Source: Paraburkholderia bonniea (GTDB taxonomy: Bacteria; Pseudomonadota; Gammaproteobacteria; Burkholderiales; Burkholderiaceae). Taken from it: a stretch of DNA of 64,000 bases. The position numbers and the translations under genes were made by a program. The notes below the pieces were generated by a model that saw nothing but the letters and a program-made list of their open reading frames with translations, ran no database searches and was not told the origin of the DNA. The stretch lies in the NCBI RefSeq assembly GCF_009455625.1, contig NZ_QPEQ01000002.1, positions 682,001-746,000 of the forward strand, read 5' to 3'. How positions within the stretch are numbered: position 1 is the stretch's first letter; the number at the start of each line of letters is the position of its first letter. This document shows positions 44,766 through 55,217 of the stretch, one piece after another.

Positions 44766-45200
44766 ATGCAAATTCAACCCTGTGCGTATTTCCGTGGCCG
44801 TTGTGAAGAAGCTCTGGCGTTTTATATCAAGAAGCTCGACGCCACACTTCAGAACAAAGTCTATTTCAAGGACCTGCCTGAAGTACCAGCCGGCCTCCCC
44901 GCGCCGCCTCCTGGTTACGACAACAAAATCATGTACGCCTGCTTGCAGATCGGCGATTCAGTTTTGATCGCATCTGATTCAATGCAACCCAATTCAGGCG
45001 CGCCAATTAACCCTGAAATCAATTTCAGCCTGAACCTGATCGCTGACGACCTGGCATCGGGCAAGCGTTACTTCGACGCACTTGCAGAAAGTGGCGAAAT
45101 CGCCATCCCATGGACTAAAACCCCAGCTACCGAAGGGTTTGGCACCGTGGTCGACCAGTACGGCATTCACTGGATGGTGTTTACTCCCATCGCTCAATAA
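44766..45200 (+). CDS. PhnB-like VOC-superfamily protein
   Basis: 144 residues, beginning MQIQPCAYFRGRCEEALAFY, the signature of the PhnB/3-demethylubiquinone-like branch of the glyoxalase/bleomycin-resistance fold. It has two beta-alpha-beta-beta-beta modules (the second from FSLNLIADDLASGKRYF) and ends GFGTVVDQYGIHWMV. GGGAGATC lies six bases before ATG 44766. The specific activity of this branch is mostly unknown. Confidence 0.88.
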   Translation: MQIQPCAYFRGRCEEALAFYIKKLDATLQNKVYFKDLPEVPAGLPAPPPGYDNKIMYACLQIGDSVLIASDSMQPNSGAPINPEINFSLNLIADDLASGKRYFDALAESGEIAIPWTKTPATEGFGTVVDQYGIHWMVFTPIAQ

Positions 45201-45235
45201 GACGCCCGGCCGGATCAGGATCAGTCCTGCCCGGG

Positions 45236-46447
45236 TCAGTCGTGATTACCTGGTAAGCAGCGTTCCGCAGGTTTTCCCGGACGCTGCTCGATATGCCAGC
45301 CAGGCGCCGTCTCAGCCAGCAACGAGCGTAGCCGTTCAACCTGTTCGGCCAGCCGCTGCCCCAGCCAGAAAGGGCCTTGCAGTTCAGGCGCGAGATGGCT
45401 GGCGAGACCCGGCGGCGTCACCACAACGGCAGGTGCGGCAGGCATCTGAAACGACCGCGTTACCGTAAAACGCAACGCCCGCGCCATCGCCAGCAGCACC
45501 CCACGCACCTCCCGCACTTCAGCACCGCATTGCTGCGCGTAGGCCTTGCGCACCACATCGGTTTGCATAAACGTCCCCATCACCATCATTTCGAGCGCAC
45601 TCAGCAACGAGCGATGCAAACGTTGAATCTCCTCCAGTTGCGCTTGTGGCACCTGAATTTCTTTAGCCACTGAAGGCATCAGCGAGCGCAGTTGCACCAG
45701 GCGCGTATTCAGACGCATAAACACCTTGATCTGTGCCTCTGAAGAAAAAGGCGTGCCATCCACCAGGCGCGCATAGACACCCGCGCATTCGCGCAGATTG
45801 TCGGCCAGCAGATAACGCCATGAATAAGTGGCATGCAGCGGCAGCGCAAACGAGAACGCCAGCGCAATCACAATCCCGACCAGCACGTTCAGCGTGCGCC
45901 ACAAGCCCGTGCCAATCAGATTGTCGCCATGGCCCGCCACGATGCATGTCGTGATCGCCGTCAGTAACGCAACGTAGCCCGCCTTGCCAATCGCGTACCA
46001 CGCACACACGGCTGCCACCACCGACATCAGCACATACGTCAGCGTGAGCGAGCCCAGCAGGTTTTGCTGCACGATCAGCGCCAGCCCGAGCGCAGCACCC
46101 AGCAGCGTGCCCGCCGCACGCTCCGTGGCTTTTTTGCGGATATTGCCGTGATGCTGCAAGCCACCGATCACCACTAGCAGAGTGACCGAGGCCCAGATGC
46201 CATGCGGCACATCAATGCCTGTCGTGGCCAGAATCGACACCAGCATCGCCAAGCCCACGCGCAAGCTGTGAATCAGCTTGGCATGGCGATAGCGGTAAAA
46301 CGGCGAAGTGAGGCTGCGCCATAGCCGGTTCAGACGGCTGCGAGGCGGTGCCAGACGGCGAGTGACGACATCATCTGCCGCACTTGAAGGTGATGGAGCA
46401 AGACCGGTGTCAGCACCGGCGTCAGAAGGAATTCGCTTCCCGGTCAT
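45236..46447 (-). CDS. FUSC-family inner-membrane protein
   Basis: 403 residues. A polar N-terminal 50 residues precedes about six transmembrane helices (from HSLRVGLAMLVSILATTGI to VLVGIVIALAFSFALPL), with the conserved FUSC segment RAAGTLLGAALGLALIV. A cytosolic helical C-terminal part (about residues 215-403) follows. Relatives include aromatic-acid or fusaric-acid efflux components and YccS. No MFP partner gene is adjacent, so it may act alone. The role is only known at family level. Confidence 0.83.
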   Translation of the reverse strand: MTGKRIPSDAGADTGLAPSPSSAADDVVTRRLAPPRSRLNRLWRSLTSPFYRYRHAKLIHSLRVGLAMLVSILATTGIDVPHGIWASVTLLVVIGGLQHHGNIRKKATERAAGTLLGAALGLALIVQQNLLGSLTLTYVLMSVVAAVCAWYAIGKAGYVALLTAITTCIVAGHGDNLIGTGLWRTLNVLVGIVIALAFSFALPLHATYSWRYLLADNLRECAGVYARLVDGTPFSSEAQIKVFMRLNTRLVQLRSLMPSVAKEIQVPQAQLEEIQRLHRSLLSALEMMVMGTFMQTDVVRKAYAQQCGAEVREVRGVLLAMARALRFTVTRSFQMPAAPAVVVTPPGLASHLAPELQGPFWLGQRLAEQVERLRSLLAETAPGWHIEQRPGKPAERCLPGNHD

Positions 46448-46539
46448 CGCGCATTGTTTGAAGATTCCATGAAGTCATGCCCGTAACACCCGTAACGCTC
46501 ACAGCGTCCGTCTGGCAGCTCGCAGCGCATAACTAGCGC

Positions 46540-48093
46540 CTAGCGCTCAGCCACGCCCGGATACTTCTCCGAACGGGTGCGGTCCTCGCCGCCCGCCATC
46601 CCCAGCGCACGCACGCCCAGGCTCACCACGAACGCCACCACCAGATTGATTCCCAGCGACCACACGGCGGCATAACCAGGAATCGCCAGACCACCCAGAT
46701 GAATCGTATAAATCGAGCTGGTGAGTTTTAGTGAAACCGCCATCCATGTGCCCACCCCAATCCCAACAGCCCAGCCCAGCAGCAGGCCACGGTAATCCAG
46801 TATGCGGGTATAGAGCCCCAGAACGATGGCTGGCAAGGTCTGAATAATCCAGATCCCGCCGAGCAACTGCAACTGGATCGCATACGTCAGCGGCAAGCCC
46901 AGAATGAAGACCACGGCCCCTACCTTGACGATCAGCGACACCATCTTGGCGATATTGGTTTCCTGTTCAGCCGTCATGTTGCGGTTGATGAAGGGCATGT
47001 GGATATTGCGTGTGTACAGGTTGGCCGCGGCAATCGACATGATCGCAGCAGGCACCAGCGCACCGATTCCGATCGCCGCAAACGCTACGCCCACAAACCA
47101 TGATGGGAAAAAATGCAGAAACAGTGCGGGGACCGCGAAATTCGGGCCAAACGCCTTGAAGTACGGCGCGAACTCGGGCATGTCCTTGACCCCAGCGGCC
47201 AGCGCCATAAACCCCAGCAGGGCCAGCAAACCCAGCACCAGTGAGTAGGCCGGCAGCAGCGCCATGTTGCGCCTGATAGTGTTGCCGGACTTCGAGGCAA
47301 ACACCGCCGTAATTGAATGCGGATACAGAAACAACGCCAGCGCCGATCCCACTGCAAGCGTGGCGTAAGCGCTATAGCCGTTGAGGCTTGATACGTCGGG
47401 GGCCTTGAGCAGCAGCTTGGCGGGCGGCACCACGCCGAAGATCGCGCCAAAACCACCTAGTTGCGGTGGAATCACAATCACCGCTGCGGCAATCGTGATG
47501 TAAATCAGCACATCCTTGACCACCGCGATCATCGCGGGGGCCCGCAAGCCGGAGGTGTAGGTGTACGCCGCGAGAATCGCAAACGCGATGATGAGTGGCA
47601 AGTCGCCCATGAAGCCCGTGGTATCAAAGCCGAGGGCCCCGATGACGACTTCGATACCGACCAGTTGCAACGCGATGTAAGGCATCGTCGCCACGATCCC
47701 CGTGACGGCAATCGCCAAGGCCAGCATCCGGCTGCCATAACGGGCGCTGACAAAATCAGCCGAGGTGACATAACCATGGCGCTTGGCAATGCTCCAGAGT
47801 TTCGGGAACACGATGAACGCAAACGGGTAAATCAGGATCGTGTAAGGCAGTGCGAAAAAACCCGTCGCACCCGCACCAAACACCAGCGCGGGCACGGCGA
47901 TGAAGGTGTACGCGGTGTACAGATCACCGCCCAGCAGAAACCACGTCACCACCGTGCCAAAACGCCGCCCGCCCAACCCCCACTCATCCAGATGCGCCAG
48001 ATTGCCCCGGCGCCAGCGCGCCGCAAAGAATCCAAGAACGGTCACACCGGCAAAGAACAGCACGAACACAAACGCCGCAGTGAAATTCATCAT
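46540..48093 (-). CDS. mctP: Sodium:solute symporter, MctP-type monocarboxylate permease
   Basis: 517 residues with about 13 transmembrane helices. The N-terminal segment GFFAARWRRGNLAHLDEWGLGGRRFG and WFLLGGDLYTAYTFIAVPALV are typical of MctP-like members of the SSS family that import lactate, pyruvate or related acids. The ATG overlaps the stop of the preceding DUF3311 gene by four bases (ATGA), a conserved two-gene unit. Confidence 0.87.
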   Translation of the reverse strand: MMNFTAAFVFVLFFAGVTVLGFFAARWRRGNLAHLDEWGLGGRRFGTVVTWFLLGGDLYTAYTFIAVPALVFGAGATGFFALPYTILIYPFAFIVFPKLWSIAKRHGYVTSADFVSARYGSRMLALAIAVTGIVATMPYIALQLVGIEVVIGALGFDTTGFMGDLPLIIAFAILAAYTYTSGLRAPAMIAVVKDVLIYITIAAAVIVIPPQLGGFGAIFGVVPPAKLLLKAPDVSSLNGYSAYATLAVGSALALFLYPHSITAVFASKSGNTIRRNMALLPAYSLVLGLLALLGFMALAAGVKDMPEFAPYFKAFGPNFAVPALFLHFFPSWFVGVAFAAIGIGALVPAAIMSIAAANLYTRNIHMPFINRNMTAEQETNIAKMVSLIVKVGAVVFILGLPLTYAIQLQLLGGIWIIQTLPAIVLGLYTRILDYRGLLLGWAVGIGVGTWMAVSLKLTSSIYTIHLGGLAIPGYAAVWSLGINLVVAFVVSLGVRALGMAGGEDRTRSEKYPGVAER

Positions 48094-48326
48094 GCTTCTC
48101 CCGCTGCATCGTCTGGCGTGTGGCGTTTTGTTTTGAAGTAAACCAGCGCAGTGATGGCCGCGCTAATCAGCACCCATAGCAACTGATACCAGTAGAAAAA
48201 CGGGAAATCCCAGATTTGCGGCTCAATCCGGTTGTAGGACGGCACCCAGATCATGGCAATCCAGGGAAGCAGCAACAGCCAAAGCCAGTGCTTGCTCGCC
48301 TGGCTCACATCAGAATCCGGGGCCAT
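48090..48326 (-). CDS. DUF3311 small membrane protein
   Basis: 78 residues with two helices (KHWLWLLLLPWIAMIWVP and PFFYWYQLLWVLISAAITALVYF) around the conserved short loop. Shine-Dalgarno AGGAGAC precedes ATG 48326. It is translationally coupled to mctP, where DUF3311 proteins commonly occur as a small partner of SSS symporters. Confidence 0.88.
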   Translation of the reverse strand: MAPDSDVSQASKHWLWLLLLPWIAMIWVPSYNRIEPQIWDFPFFYWYQLLWVLISAAITALVYFKTKRHTPDDAAGEA

Positions 48327-48544
48327 CTCGTCTCCTGTTGCATCTTCTCGAGGTTTTTCAACAGCACCTTGCCCATCGGACAGCCCGCCTTTCAGGCACC
48401 GTACCGTGCATCATCTTGAAATGATGGGGAGAGTATAGAAGTCAAAAACGGCTGGTCAAGCAGTGACGACCCGCACTCGTGCTGCCGTTCATGGAATCGT
48501 GGAATCCAGAGTACGTAACGTGGCTAACCACGCTGGTAAACGAC

Positions 48545-48580
48545 AACGCCCGCAACAGCAGATCAGCTATTGCGGGCGTT
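48545..48580 (-). terminator. Hairpin downstream of the spermidine-synthase-like gene
   Basis: A perfect 11-bp stem (48545-48555 with 48570-48580, 14-base loop). Only a weak T-run follows on the minus strand. It sits 30 bases beyond the stop codon at 48610. Confidence 0.5.
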
Positions 48581-48609
48581 GGTTACGTCAGCGTTATGAG
48601 CGAGAAACG

Positions 48610-49527
48610 TCAGATCGCAAACGACGCACCTGATTGCCCTGACTCTTCGCACAAACCTTTGAGCCATTTACGCGCAGGCAAACCGAGCTTGTCTTCGATC
48701 AGTTTTGCCCGGGCTTGCAGCGCGCTGAATGGCACCGCTAACGCTGGGCCCGAGAACGCCAGCGCCACGCGATTGCCATCGTGAACCTCCGGTAACGCAA
48801 TCACCCGGCCATCGAACGCTTCTTTCAGGCGTTTCATGTTGCGCACGAAATCTGGATGATCGCCAAACAGGTTCACGGTCATCACCCCGGCATCCGTGAG
48901 ACAGGCCCGCGCAGCGCGATAAAACGCCACACTATCGAGCACCGGCCCCTTCGCTTTCGCATCGTAAACATCCACCTGCAAAGCGCCGACCGTGCCGTGA
49001 TTCACCCGGTCGTTCACGAAATCCCATGCATCCGTTTCACGCACACTCAGCCGGGCGTTATCGGCGGGCAGACCGAACATCGTGCGCGCCGCCACCACCA
49101 CCGCAGGATTCAGCTCCACCGCAATCACTTCGGCGCGCTTTAAAAAGTGGTGAGCGAACTTGGTCAGCGCTGCTGCACCCAGCCCCAACTGCACGATGCG
49201 CGGCGGGGTTTCGAGAAAAAGCAGCCAGGCCATCATTTGCTGCACATATTCCAGCTCGATGTGGTTGGGCTTTTTCAGGCGCATCGCGCCTTGCACCCAT
49301 TCAGTGCCGAAATGCAGATAGCGCACACCGTCGCTTTCAGAAAACGTCACTGGAGCAAAACGTGGCTTGCGTGGAGGGTCGACAAGAAGAGGCGCATCGG
49401 CAAAATCGTCGTCATGCTGCGTGCGGGACTTGCTTCGTGCAGGGCGGCGCTTGGCACCATTGGTGTCAGCAGCGCGGCTGTCAAAAGCGCGCGCCTCGGC
49501 GCTGGCGCGCCGGATCAGTTTCGTCAT
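48610..49527 (-). CDS. Spermidine/spermine-synthase-fold methyltransferase-like protein
   Basis: 305 residues. The first 55 residues are basic and low-complexity. The Rossmann core has the nucleotide motif IVQLGLGAAALTKFAHHFL, the acidic strand VIAVELNPAVVVAARTMFGLP, and a VDVYDAKAKGPVL segment where polyamine synthases have an Asp. The polyamine-binding residues of true SpeE are not obvious, so I call only the fold. ATG 49527 overlaps the stop of the next gene upstream (49524), suggesting coupling with the glycosylase gene. Confidence 0.78.
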   Translation of the reverse strand: MTKLIRRASAEARAFDSRAADTNGAKRRPARSKSRTQHDDDFADAPLLVDPPRKPRFAPVTFSESDGVRYLHFGTEWVQGAMRLKKPNHIELEYVQQMMAWLLFLETPPRIVQLGLGAAALTKFAHHFLKRAEVIAVELNPAVVVAARTMFGLPADNARLSVRETDAWDFVNDRVNHGTVGALQVDVYDAKAKGPVLDSVAFYRAARACLTDAGVMTVNLFGDHPDFVRNMKRLKEAFDGRVIALPEVHDGNRVALAFSGPALAVPFSALQARAKLIEDKLGLPARKWLKGLCEESGQSGASFAI

Positions 49528-49997
49528 GGGAGGAGATCGCGCCAAAGACGCAGTTTTTGATCGAACGAGAGGATAGCATTCGCCGGACTGGACGACGGCA
49601 GGACGAGCGTGGCATAGCCAGCGGCTGCGATGACTGGCGCGAACCGTCCGGCGGTCTTGCCGTTAAAGCACACCTTGGACAGTTGCGGTGTATGCCTGCG
49701 TAGCGCGGCGAAATCATTGGGCACGGCATGGCGAATCGCACTATCCAGGCTGCCCTCTCGCTCACAAATCGCCAGCACATCCCAAATGCCAATGCGATGC
49801 GCCAGCAAGCAGGCCAGCCGGGCGGGGTAATCGAGTTCGGGAAGCGGTTCGTTCAGGACTGTGCCGAGCAAGCGCCAGAACTGGTTACGCGGATGCGCGT
49901 AATACTCCGCCGCACTCAGCGATGCCACGCCAGGAAAGCTACCCAGTATCAGCGTGTGGGTATCCTCAGCAATCACAGGTGGAAAACCTTCAAGCAT
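49524..49997 (-). CDS. DNA-deoxyinosine (hypoxanthine) glycosylase, MUG/UDG superfamily
   Basis: 157 residues. LILGSFPGVASLSAAEYYAHPRNQFW is the active-site region of this UDG-like family, followed by RIGIWDVL and the minor-groove/leucine-loop-like region VLPSSSPAN. It would excise deaminated purines in DNA repair. Its ATG (49997) adjoins the ubiC stop (49997), and its own stop overlaps the next gene's start by four bases, so ubiC, this gene and the spermidine-synthase-like gene form a compact operon. Confidence 0.85.
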   Translation of the reverse strand: MLEGFPPVIAEDTHTLILGSFPGVASLSAAEYYAHPRNQFWRLLGTVLNEPLPELDYPARLACLLAHRIGIWDVLAICEREGSLDSAIRHAVPNDFAALRRHTPQLSKVCFNGKTAGRFAPVIAAAGYATLVLPSSSPANAILSFDQKLRLWRDLLP

Positions 49998-50638
49998 TAA
50001 CGCGGCGCTCCCGGCACAGCATTCAGCGAAGCGAAGGCTCGCACTGGTTCAAGTTCAAGTTCAGGTTTATGGAGCAGTGCCAGATGTGTCCAGAGCGCGG
50101 GCAGCAGGCATTCGCTCACCATCAGTGGCGCGCCATAGCGCTCGAACACCGAGCGCCGTGCCACCAGTGTCTGCTGCCCGCTGCCAGCCATCGTGCGCGA
50201 AGCCAGCCGGTGCAGCGGATGCAGCATGGTGAGCCGTCGGCTAACCAGCGGCGAGCGCGTCACACTGCGATCGCTATACAGCAGCTCGGCCAACGGACGA
50301 GTGTGCAAACGCCGGATCGCTTGCCAGACACCCATGCTGGATGGCAACGGCACGATGCTGTGCGCAGCGACAAAGGGCACGTCATCAACCGCCAGCACCA
50401 CTTCGCGCACCCATACTGGCGCGCGGAGCGTCAGCGCCAGTGCAGCAGCTTCGTCAGGCCAGGGCTGTGCCACGGCCTCTCGCGTAACGCATACGCTGAC
50501 ACGGCCGAGCTCGCGCAGATGGGCGGTCAACGAACCACCTCGCGTCAGCCAGTCTTTTTGTGCAGGCGAGAAACCGGGTAAAGGCGCGACGCGCCAGTGG
50601 GCGTCAGCGGCATCGAAACGAATCGGCATGGGCGGCAT
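49997..50638 (-). CDS. ubiC: Chorismate lyase
   Basis: About 213 residues. The core reads [45 protein letters not shown] and the C-terminal [19 protein letters not shown], which match UbiC. The enzyme converts chorismate to 4-hydroxybenzoate and pyruvate, the first step of ubiquinone synthesis. Start is ATG 50638 or 50629; the frame to 50761 extends into a non-protein-like leader. First gene of the operon with the DNA glycosylase. Confidence 0.88.
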   Translation of the reverse strand: MPPMPIRFDAADAHWRVAPLPGFSPAQKDWLTRGGSLTAHLRELGRVSVCVTREAVAQPWPDEAAALALTLRAPVWVREVVLAVDDVPFVAAHSIVPLPSSMGVWQAIRRLHTRPLAELLYSDRSVTRSPLVSRRLTMLHPLHRLASRTMAGSGQQTLVARRSVFERYGAPLMVSECLLPALWTHLALLHKPELELEPVRAFASLNAVPGAPR

Positions 50639-50718
50639 TATAGATTCGCCGCCAGGCCCAGTCAGCGCCAGCACGCCCTTGCGCCGGAACAAACCAGAAC
50701 AAACCCAAACAAAACAGC

Positions 50719-50752
50719 GGGGCCCACGCTTTCCGTACAACGCGTGGGCCCC
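50719..50752 (-). terminator. Terminator of the TPR-glycosyltransferase gene
   Basis: A perfect 11-bp GC-rich stem (50719-50729 with 50742-50752), followed on the minus strand by a T-rich stretch (GCTGTTTTGTTTGGG). It lies just past the stop at 50781 and upstream of ubiC. Confidence 0.75.
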
Positions 50753-50780
50753 ACCATTCATTCAAACCTAATCAACCTGA

Positions 50781-52637
50781 TTAATTTCCCGCGGAGGGCT
50801 TCATCTGCTGACGCGCGTCACGCAACGCCTGCACATAGCCTTTTGCCTGCTCAAGCACCGGTGCCCATTCGCCCGGCTGCGGCTGCCGCAATAGCTCAAC
50901 GGAGTCATACCAGCGCTGCGTCTGCGCCGTACCCCAGCACCAGTGCGACACATGATCGAGCAACGCCAGCACCGGAACCCCTAGCGCCCCTCCCAGATGC
51001 AGCGGCGCGCTATCAATCGTAACCAGCATATCCAGCGCACCCAGATGAGCTGCCACATCGTCGAAGGCATAGCGATAGTTCGGCGTCAAATCCTGCACCG
51101 GGTAATCCTTTTGCTGGAGCAGCGTGACCTCGTACTCGCGCCCCGGTGTCAGCACGTAATACATCACATCGGGAACGCTGAACAACGGTTCAAGCTGGTT
51201 CAGCGGAATTGAACGCTGCAGATCGCGCCGATGCGTCGGCGAACCTGACCAGACCAACCCGACATGGAGCAATTTTTTGCTGGCACCTTCTGCCCTGACC
51301 AGATTTCGCCACGTCTTCGCTTTGCGCGAGTCCGTCATCAAATAGGCGCGCCCTTGGACATCATCAGGCCGCAATTCGAGGAAAAGCGGCAAACTCATGA
51401 TCGGCAAGCTGTAATCAGGGCGGCCAGGCAAGCCATCTTCCAGTGCCACGCAGTCTTCATAAAAACGCGTAAACAGCTCGCGCAGCGAACGCCGGCATGC
51501 CAGTACCAAACGCCCTCCGGCACGGCGCACCTGGTCTGCCAGTTTTGGCACGAAACGCACCATCTGGATATCGTCACCACTGCCCTGTTCGCTATACACG
51601 ATCAGGATCTTGCCCGCGAGCGGTTCGCCCTGCCATGTTTTGTAACGGCGTGTCATCAGCGTGACCGCGTTGTCATCTTCACGGTCAGTGCGTGCCAGTC
51701 GTGCCTCATAGCGCGGCCAGCCCTCTTCCCAGTCGTCGCGCCGCAACTCAAGTTCAGCCAGATCTATGGCGGCCAAACTGTCGTCAGGATTCAGTGCAAG
51801 TGCGACATTTAGCGTAGCTTCGGCATCCAGATAATTAGCTTGTTCAATCTGATAGAGCGCAATCGCTGCGATTGCTGCGCCATTCTCTGGTGCCAGCAGA
51901 TAGGCATCCGCCATCGTGGTTTCAGCGCTCGCCGCGTCACCGCATTGCCATTGCGCATGGCTGAGCTGCCAGGAGAGCTCGGTATTGCTGGGCTCGCGCG
52001 CGAGCACTTCACGGCAAATCCGCTCTACCGTTGGCCAGTCATGCTGCTGGCGATGCATCAGCACCAGTTGCAACGGCAAGGATGGATGAAGCGTCGGGTT
52101 AAGTGCGTAAGCGCGCTCCAGCGCTTCATCGCGTTCAGCCTGAATGGCATCGTCTTGCGGCAGTCTGGCCAGCGTTTGCGACAACCACCACGGCATGCGC
52201 GCATCACCCGGCATTTGCGCCTGCAACGCTCGCAGCAGGTGCACTGCGGCAGAGTGAGCGCCGCACTCGTCACCCAGACGAACCAGCCATGCAGCGCTCA
52301 CATCAAGCGCGACGCCATCTACGGCTTTTTCGCTGTATTCACGCGCCCTCGCTGTCTGGCCTAAACCATCGGCAAACAGCGCCAGCCGCGCATAACGCTC
52401 GGTCGGCAACATCTCGCTCTGAGTCAGTGACGCGTACTGGTAAGCATTTTCAAAACGCTCATTGCTTGCCTGAAGATCAGCGCGAAGCTGCAGCGTTTCG
52501 GTGTTGAGATCCAGTGCTTCGACGTAGTGCACGGCCGCGTCGAAACCTTGCTCCCTCAGGAGCGACCAGACACGGAAGACCGGATCGACCGGCTGGGTTG
52601 CAACAGGTCGGGCTTCTGGTGACATTAGCTGGGACAT
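50781..52637 (-). CDS. TPR-containing glycosyltransferase-like protein
   Basis: 618 residues. Residues about 25-290 are helical repeats of the tetratricopeptide type (for example ALNPDDSLAAIDLAELELRRDDWEEG). The C-terminal 270 residues resemble GT-B family 9 transferases: ILIVYSEQGSGDDIQMVRFVP, then HVGLVWSGSPTHRRD and DMLVTIDSAPLHLGGALGVPVL, the nucleotide-sugar binding end. Such fusions usually modify surface or flagellar proteins or glycans; the acceptor is not known. No signal peptide. Monocistronic with its own terminator. Confidence 0.82.
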   Translation of the reverse strand: MSQLMSPEARPVATQPVDPVFRVWSLLREQGFDAAVHYVEALDLNTETLQLRADLQASNERFENAYQYASLTQSEMLPTERYARLALFADGLGQTARAREYSEKAVDGVALDVSAAWLVRLGDECGAHSAAVHLLRALQAQMPGDARMPWWLSQTLARLPQDDAIQAERDEALERAYALNPTLHPSLPLQLVLMHRQQHDWPTVERICREVLAREPSNTELSWQLSHAQWQCGDAASAETTMADAYLLAPENGAAIAAIALYQIEQANYLDAEATLNVALALNPDDSLAAIDLAELELRRDDWEEGWPRYEARLARTDREDDNAVTLMTRRYKTWQGEPLAGKILIVYSEQGSGDDIQMVRFVPKLADQVRRAGGRLVLACRRSLRELFTRFYEDCVALEDGLPGRPDYSLPIMSLPLFLELRPDDVQGRAYLMTDSRKAKTWRNLVRAEGASKKLLHVGLVWSGSPTHRRDLQRSIPLNQLEPLFSVPDVMYYVLTPGREYEVTLLQQKDYPVQDLTPNYRYAFDDVAAHLGALDMLVTIDSAPLHLGGALGVPVLALLDHVSHWCWGTAQTQRWYDSVELLRQPQPGEWAPVLEQAKGYVQALRDARQQMKPSAGN

Positions 52638-53140
52638 TGGAAGTCAATCGGTAGGCGCATCGGGCGAGTGCACGAGCGAGTTGTCAGGGTGGCGTCTCAT
52701 TACATTTAGATGCATGGCCGCCAGAGCAGCAGCGCTGGATCAATGGTTCGCCAGACAAGCATGCTGAGAAAACGACCGCAGCAGGATAAGGGTTTGCTTC
52801 AGGAGTGCATCCCATAAATAACGGCGATCTCGAAACCCGTCATTGAGGTGTGCAGCATGGTTATTTGCACTCAAGACGAGCTATTGCCGGCCTGCTAAAA
52901 CTGCCGTGAAATTGCGACTCACACCGCGCTAGTGAAGCCCACTGCTTCAGGTGCCTGAGAATGGATTAGCCACGGCTGCCATGGCCTCATCCATCGCTTG
53001 GCGCAGGAGGCAGCGAAACGCTGCAAACCAAACGCGGTAAACCAGACGCAAAAAAAGCGGTGATGACCCTCGTCAGGCCATCACCGCTTCAGCACTTCCA
53101 TCCTTCGATTTAAATCAGGTGCGGGCAAGCACCCGCGGCA
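52638..53140. other. 503-bp region between htpG and the TPR gene
   Basis: Apart from the htpG terminator at its right end and a presumed promoter for the minus-strand TPR gene at its left end, I see no gene or RNA. Confidence 0.55.
53050..53089 (-). terminator. Rho-independent terminator of htpG
   Basis: A perfect 11-bp stem (53055-53065 with 53079-53089), followed on the minus strand by TTTTTTTGCG. It lies about 50 bases past the htpG stop. Confidence 0.88.
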
Positions 53141-55063
53141 TTACCGCGCTAGCAACAGCGCATTCGTGCGCCGTACAAAACTCGCCGGATCTTCCAGTGC
53201 GCCGCCCTCTGCCAGCATCGCCTGATCGAACAGCAAATGGCACCAGTCATCAAACTGTGCGCCATCGACTTGCAAGCCCTTCACCAGTGCATGTTCCGGA
53301 TTGACTTCCAGAATCGGCAGCATCGCGGGTGCCTGCTGGCCAGCGGCCTTGAGCATGCGTTGCAAATAGCCGCTCATGTCACCGTCATCAGCAATCAGGC
53401 ATGAGGGCGAATCGGTCAAACGGAATGTCAGACGCACGTCCTTAGCCTTGTCGCGCAGCGCTTCTTTCATCTTTTCAACGAGCGGCTTGAGCGTTTCTCC
53501 AACCTTCTCCTGTGCGGCTTTTTCTTCGTCATTCAACGCACCAAGATCCAGGTCGCCACGGGCTACGCTTTGCAGCGGCTTGCCATCGAATTCGGTGAAG
53601 AACGACAGCATCCATTCATCTACGCGATCGGTCAGCAACAGCACTTCCACACCTTTCTTGCGGAATACCTCAAGGTGCGGGCTATGCGATGCGGCCTGCC
53701 AGGTGTCAGCGGTCACGTAGTAAATCTTGCTTTGCTCCGGTTTCATCCGTGCCACGTAATCGGCCAGCGCGACGGTTTGCTCAGGCGTGTCTTGATGCGT
53801 CGAAGCAAAGCGCAGCAGTTTGGCGATCCGTTCGCGGTTCGCCGTGTCTTCGCCGATGCCTTCTTTCAGCACCTGGCCAAACTCACTCCAGAACGATGGA
53901 TATGGTGCGGCTTTATCTGCCTCATCTCCTGCCTCAGCGCTCGCAGCAACCGCTGGCTTGCTGGCCAGTTCTTCAAGCATCGACAGCACACGCTTTGTCA
54001 CGCCTTCACGAATCGCTTTGACGTCACGGCTTTCCTGCAAAATTTCACGCGACACGTTCAGCGGCAAATCGCTCGAATCCACCACGCCCTTTACGAAACG
54101 CAGGTAGCCAGGCAGCAGTTGCTCAGCTTCGTCCATGATGAACACGCGCTTCACGTATAGCTTCAGTCCGCCACGGTGGTCACGGTTCCACATGTCGAAT
54201 GGCGCATGAGCCGGGACATACAGCAACTGGGTGTATTCGCTGCGGCCTTCGACGCGGTTATGGGTCCATGCCAGCGGATTCTGGTGATCGTGCGCGAGGT
54301 GCTGGTAGAACTGCTGGTATTGCTCATCGCTGATGTCGTTCTTCGAACGGGTCCACAGCGCGCTAGCCTGATTGATGGTTTCGTCTTCATCGCGTGCCAC
54401 CATCGCGCCCTGTTCCGCATCCCACTCTTCCTTTTGCATCAGGATCGGCAGTGCAACGTGATCCGAATACTTTTGAATGATCGAGCGCAGACGGTGCGAT
54501 GACAGCAACTCGTCTTCGTCGGCGCGCAGATGCAGGGTGATCGTGGTGCCGCGTGCCGCACGCTCGATCGTCTCCACCGCAAAATCGCCCTCACCGGCGC
54601 TTTCCCAACGCACACCTTCGCTTGCGGGCAGACCGGCGCGGCGGGTTTCGACCGTGATGCGCTCGGCGACGATAAAGCCGGAATAAAAGCCCACGCCAAA
54701 CTGGCCAATCAGTGCCGCATCTTTTTGCTGATCGCCCGAGAGCTTGCCGAAAAATTCTTTTGTGCCCGAGCGCGCAATCGTGCCCAGATTGGCAATCGCT
54801 TCATCGCGGCTCATGCCGATGCCGTTGTCATCCAGCGTGATAGTGCGAGCGGTTTTGTCGTAGGACACGCGAATCCGCAAATCCGGCTGACCTTCATAGA
54901 GCGCACTGTTTTCGATAGCTTCGAAACGCAGCTTGTCAGCCGCATCGGAGGCATTCGAAATCAGCTCGCGCAGGAAAATTTCTTTATTGCTGTACAGCGA
55001 ATGGATCATCAGGTGCAGAAGCTGTTTCACTTCTGCCTGAAAACTCATGGTTTCTTGTGCCAT
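53141..55063 (-). CDS. htpG: Hsp90-family chaperone HtpG
   Basis: 640 residues. The N-terminal GHKL ATPase has [19 protein letters not shown] (metal/ATP-binding Asn), DNGIGM and [12 protein letters not shown] middle domain with SREILQE follows, then a C-terminal dimerisation domain. It refolds and stabilises client proteins under heat and oxidative stress. AGGAAG precedes ATG 55063. The gene ends in a clear terminator. No sigma-32 promoter that I would stand behind is visible. Confidence 0.96.
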   Translation of the reverse strand: MAQETMSFQAEVKQLLHLMIHSLYSNKEIFLRELISNASDAADKLRFEAIENSALYEGQPDLRIRVSYDKTARTITLDDNGIGMSRDEAIANLGTIARSGTKEFFGKLSGDQQKDAALIGQFGVGFYSGFIVAERITVETRRAGLPASEGVRWESAGEGDFAVETIERAARGTTITLHLRADEDELLSSHRLRSIIQKYSDHVALPILMQKEEWDAEQGAMVARDEDETINQASALWTRSKNDISDEQYQQFYQHLAHDHQNPLAWTHNRVEGRSEYTQLLYVPAHAPFDMWNRDHRGGLKLYVKRVFIMDEAEQLLPGYLRFVKGVVDSSDLPLNVSREILQESRDVKAIREGVTKRVLSMLEELASKPAVAASAEAGDEADKAAPYPSFWSEFGQVLKEGIGEDTANRERIAKLLRFASTHQDTPEQTVALADYVARMKPEQSKIYYVTADTWQAASHSPHLEVFRKKGVEVLLLTDRVDEWMLSFFTEFDGKPLQSVARGDLDLGALNDEEKAAQEKVGETLKPLVEKMKEALRDKAKDVRLTFRLTDSPSCLIADDGDMSGYLQRMLKAAGQQAPAMLPILEVNPEHALVKGLQVDGAQFDDWCHLLFDQAMLAEGGALEDPASFVRRTNALLLAR

Positions 55064-55217
55064 GCCAAAACTTCCTCGTTGATTGCGATTGAACTGGATT
55101 GGATTGAATTGAACTGCCGATTGACTGTGTCAGACGCGGCCCCTGGCCGTCTTAACCTCGCGGCTAAAAAACGGCGCAGCCGGAGTGCAGACCGACATGG
55201 GAGCGAAGCATGTTATT

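Noticed and set aside
48610..49527. True spermidine synthase (speE)
   Set aside because: The fold matches but the polyamine-site motif is not clear and no speD is near, so only the fold is claimed.
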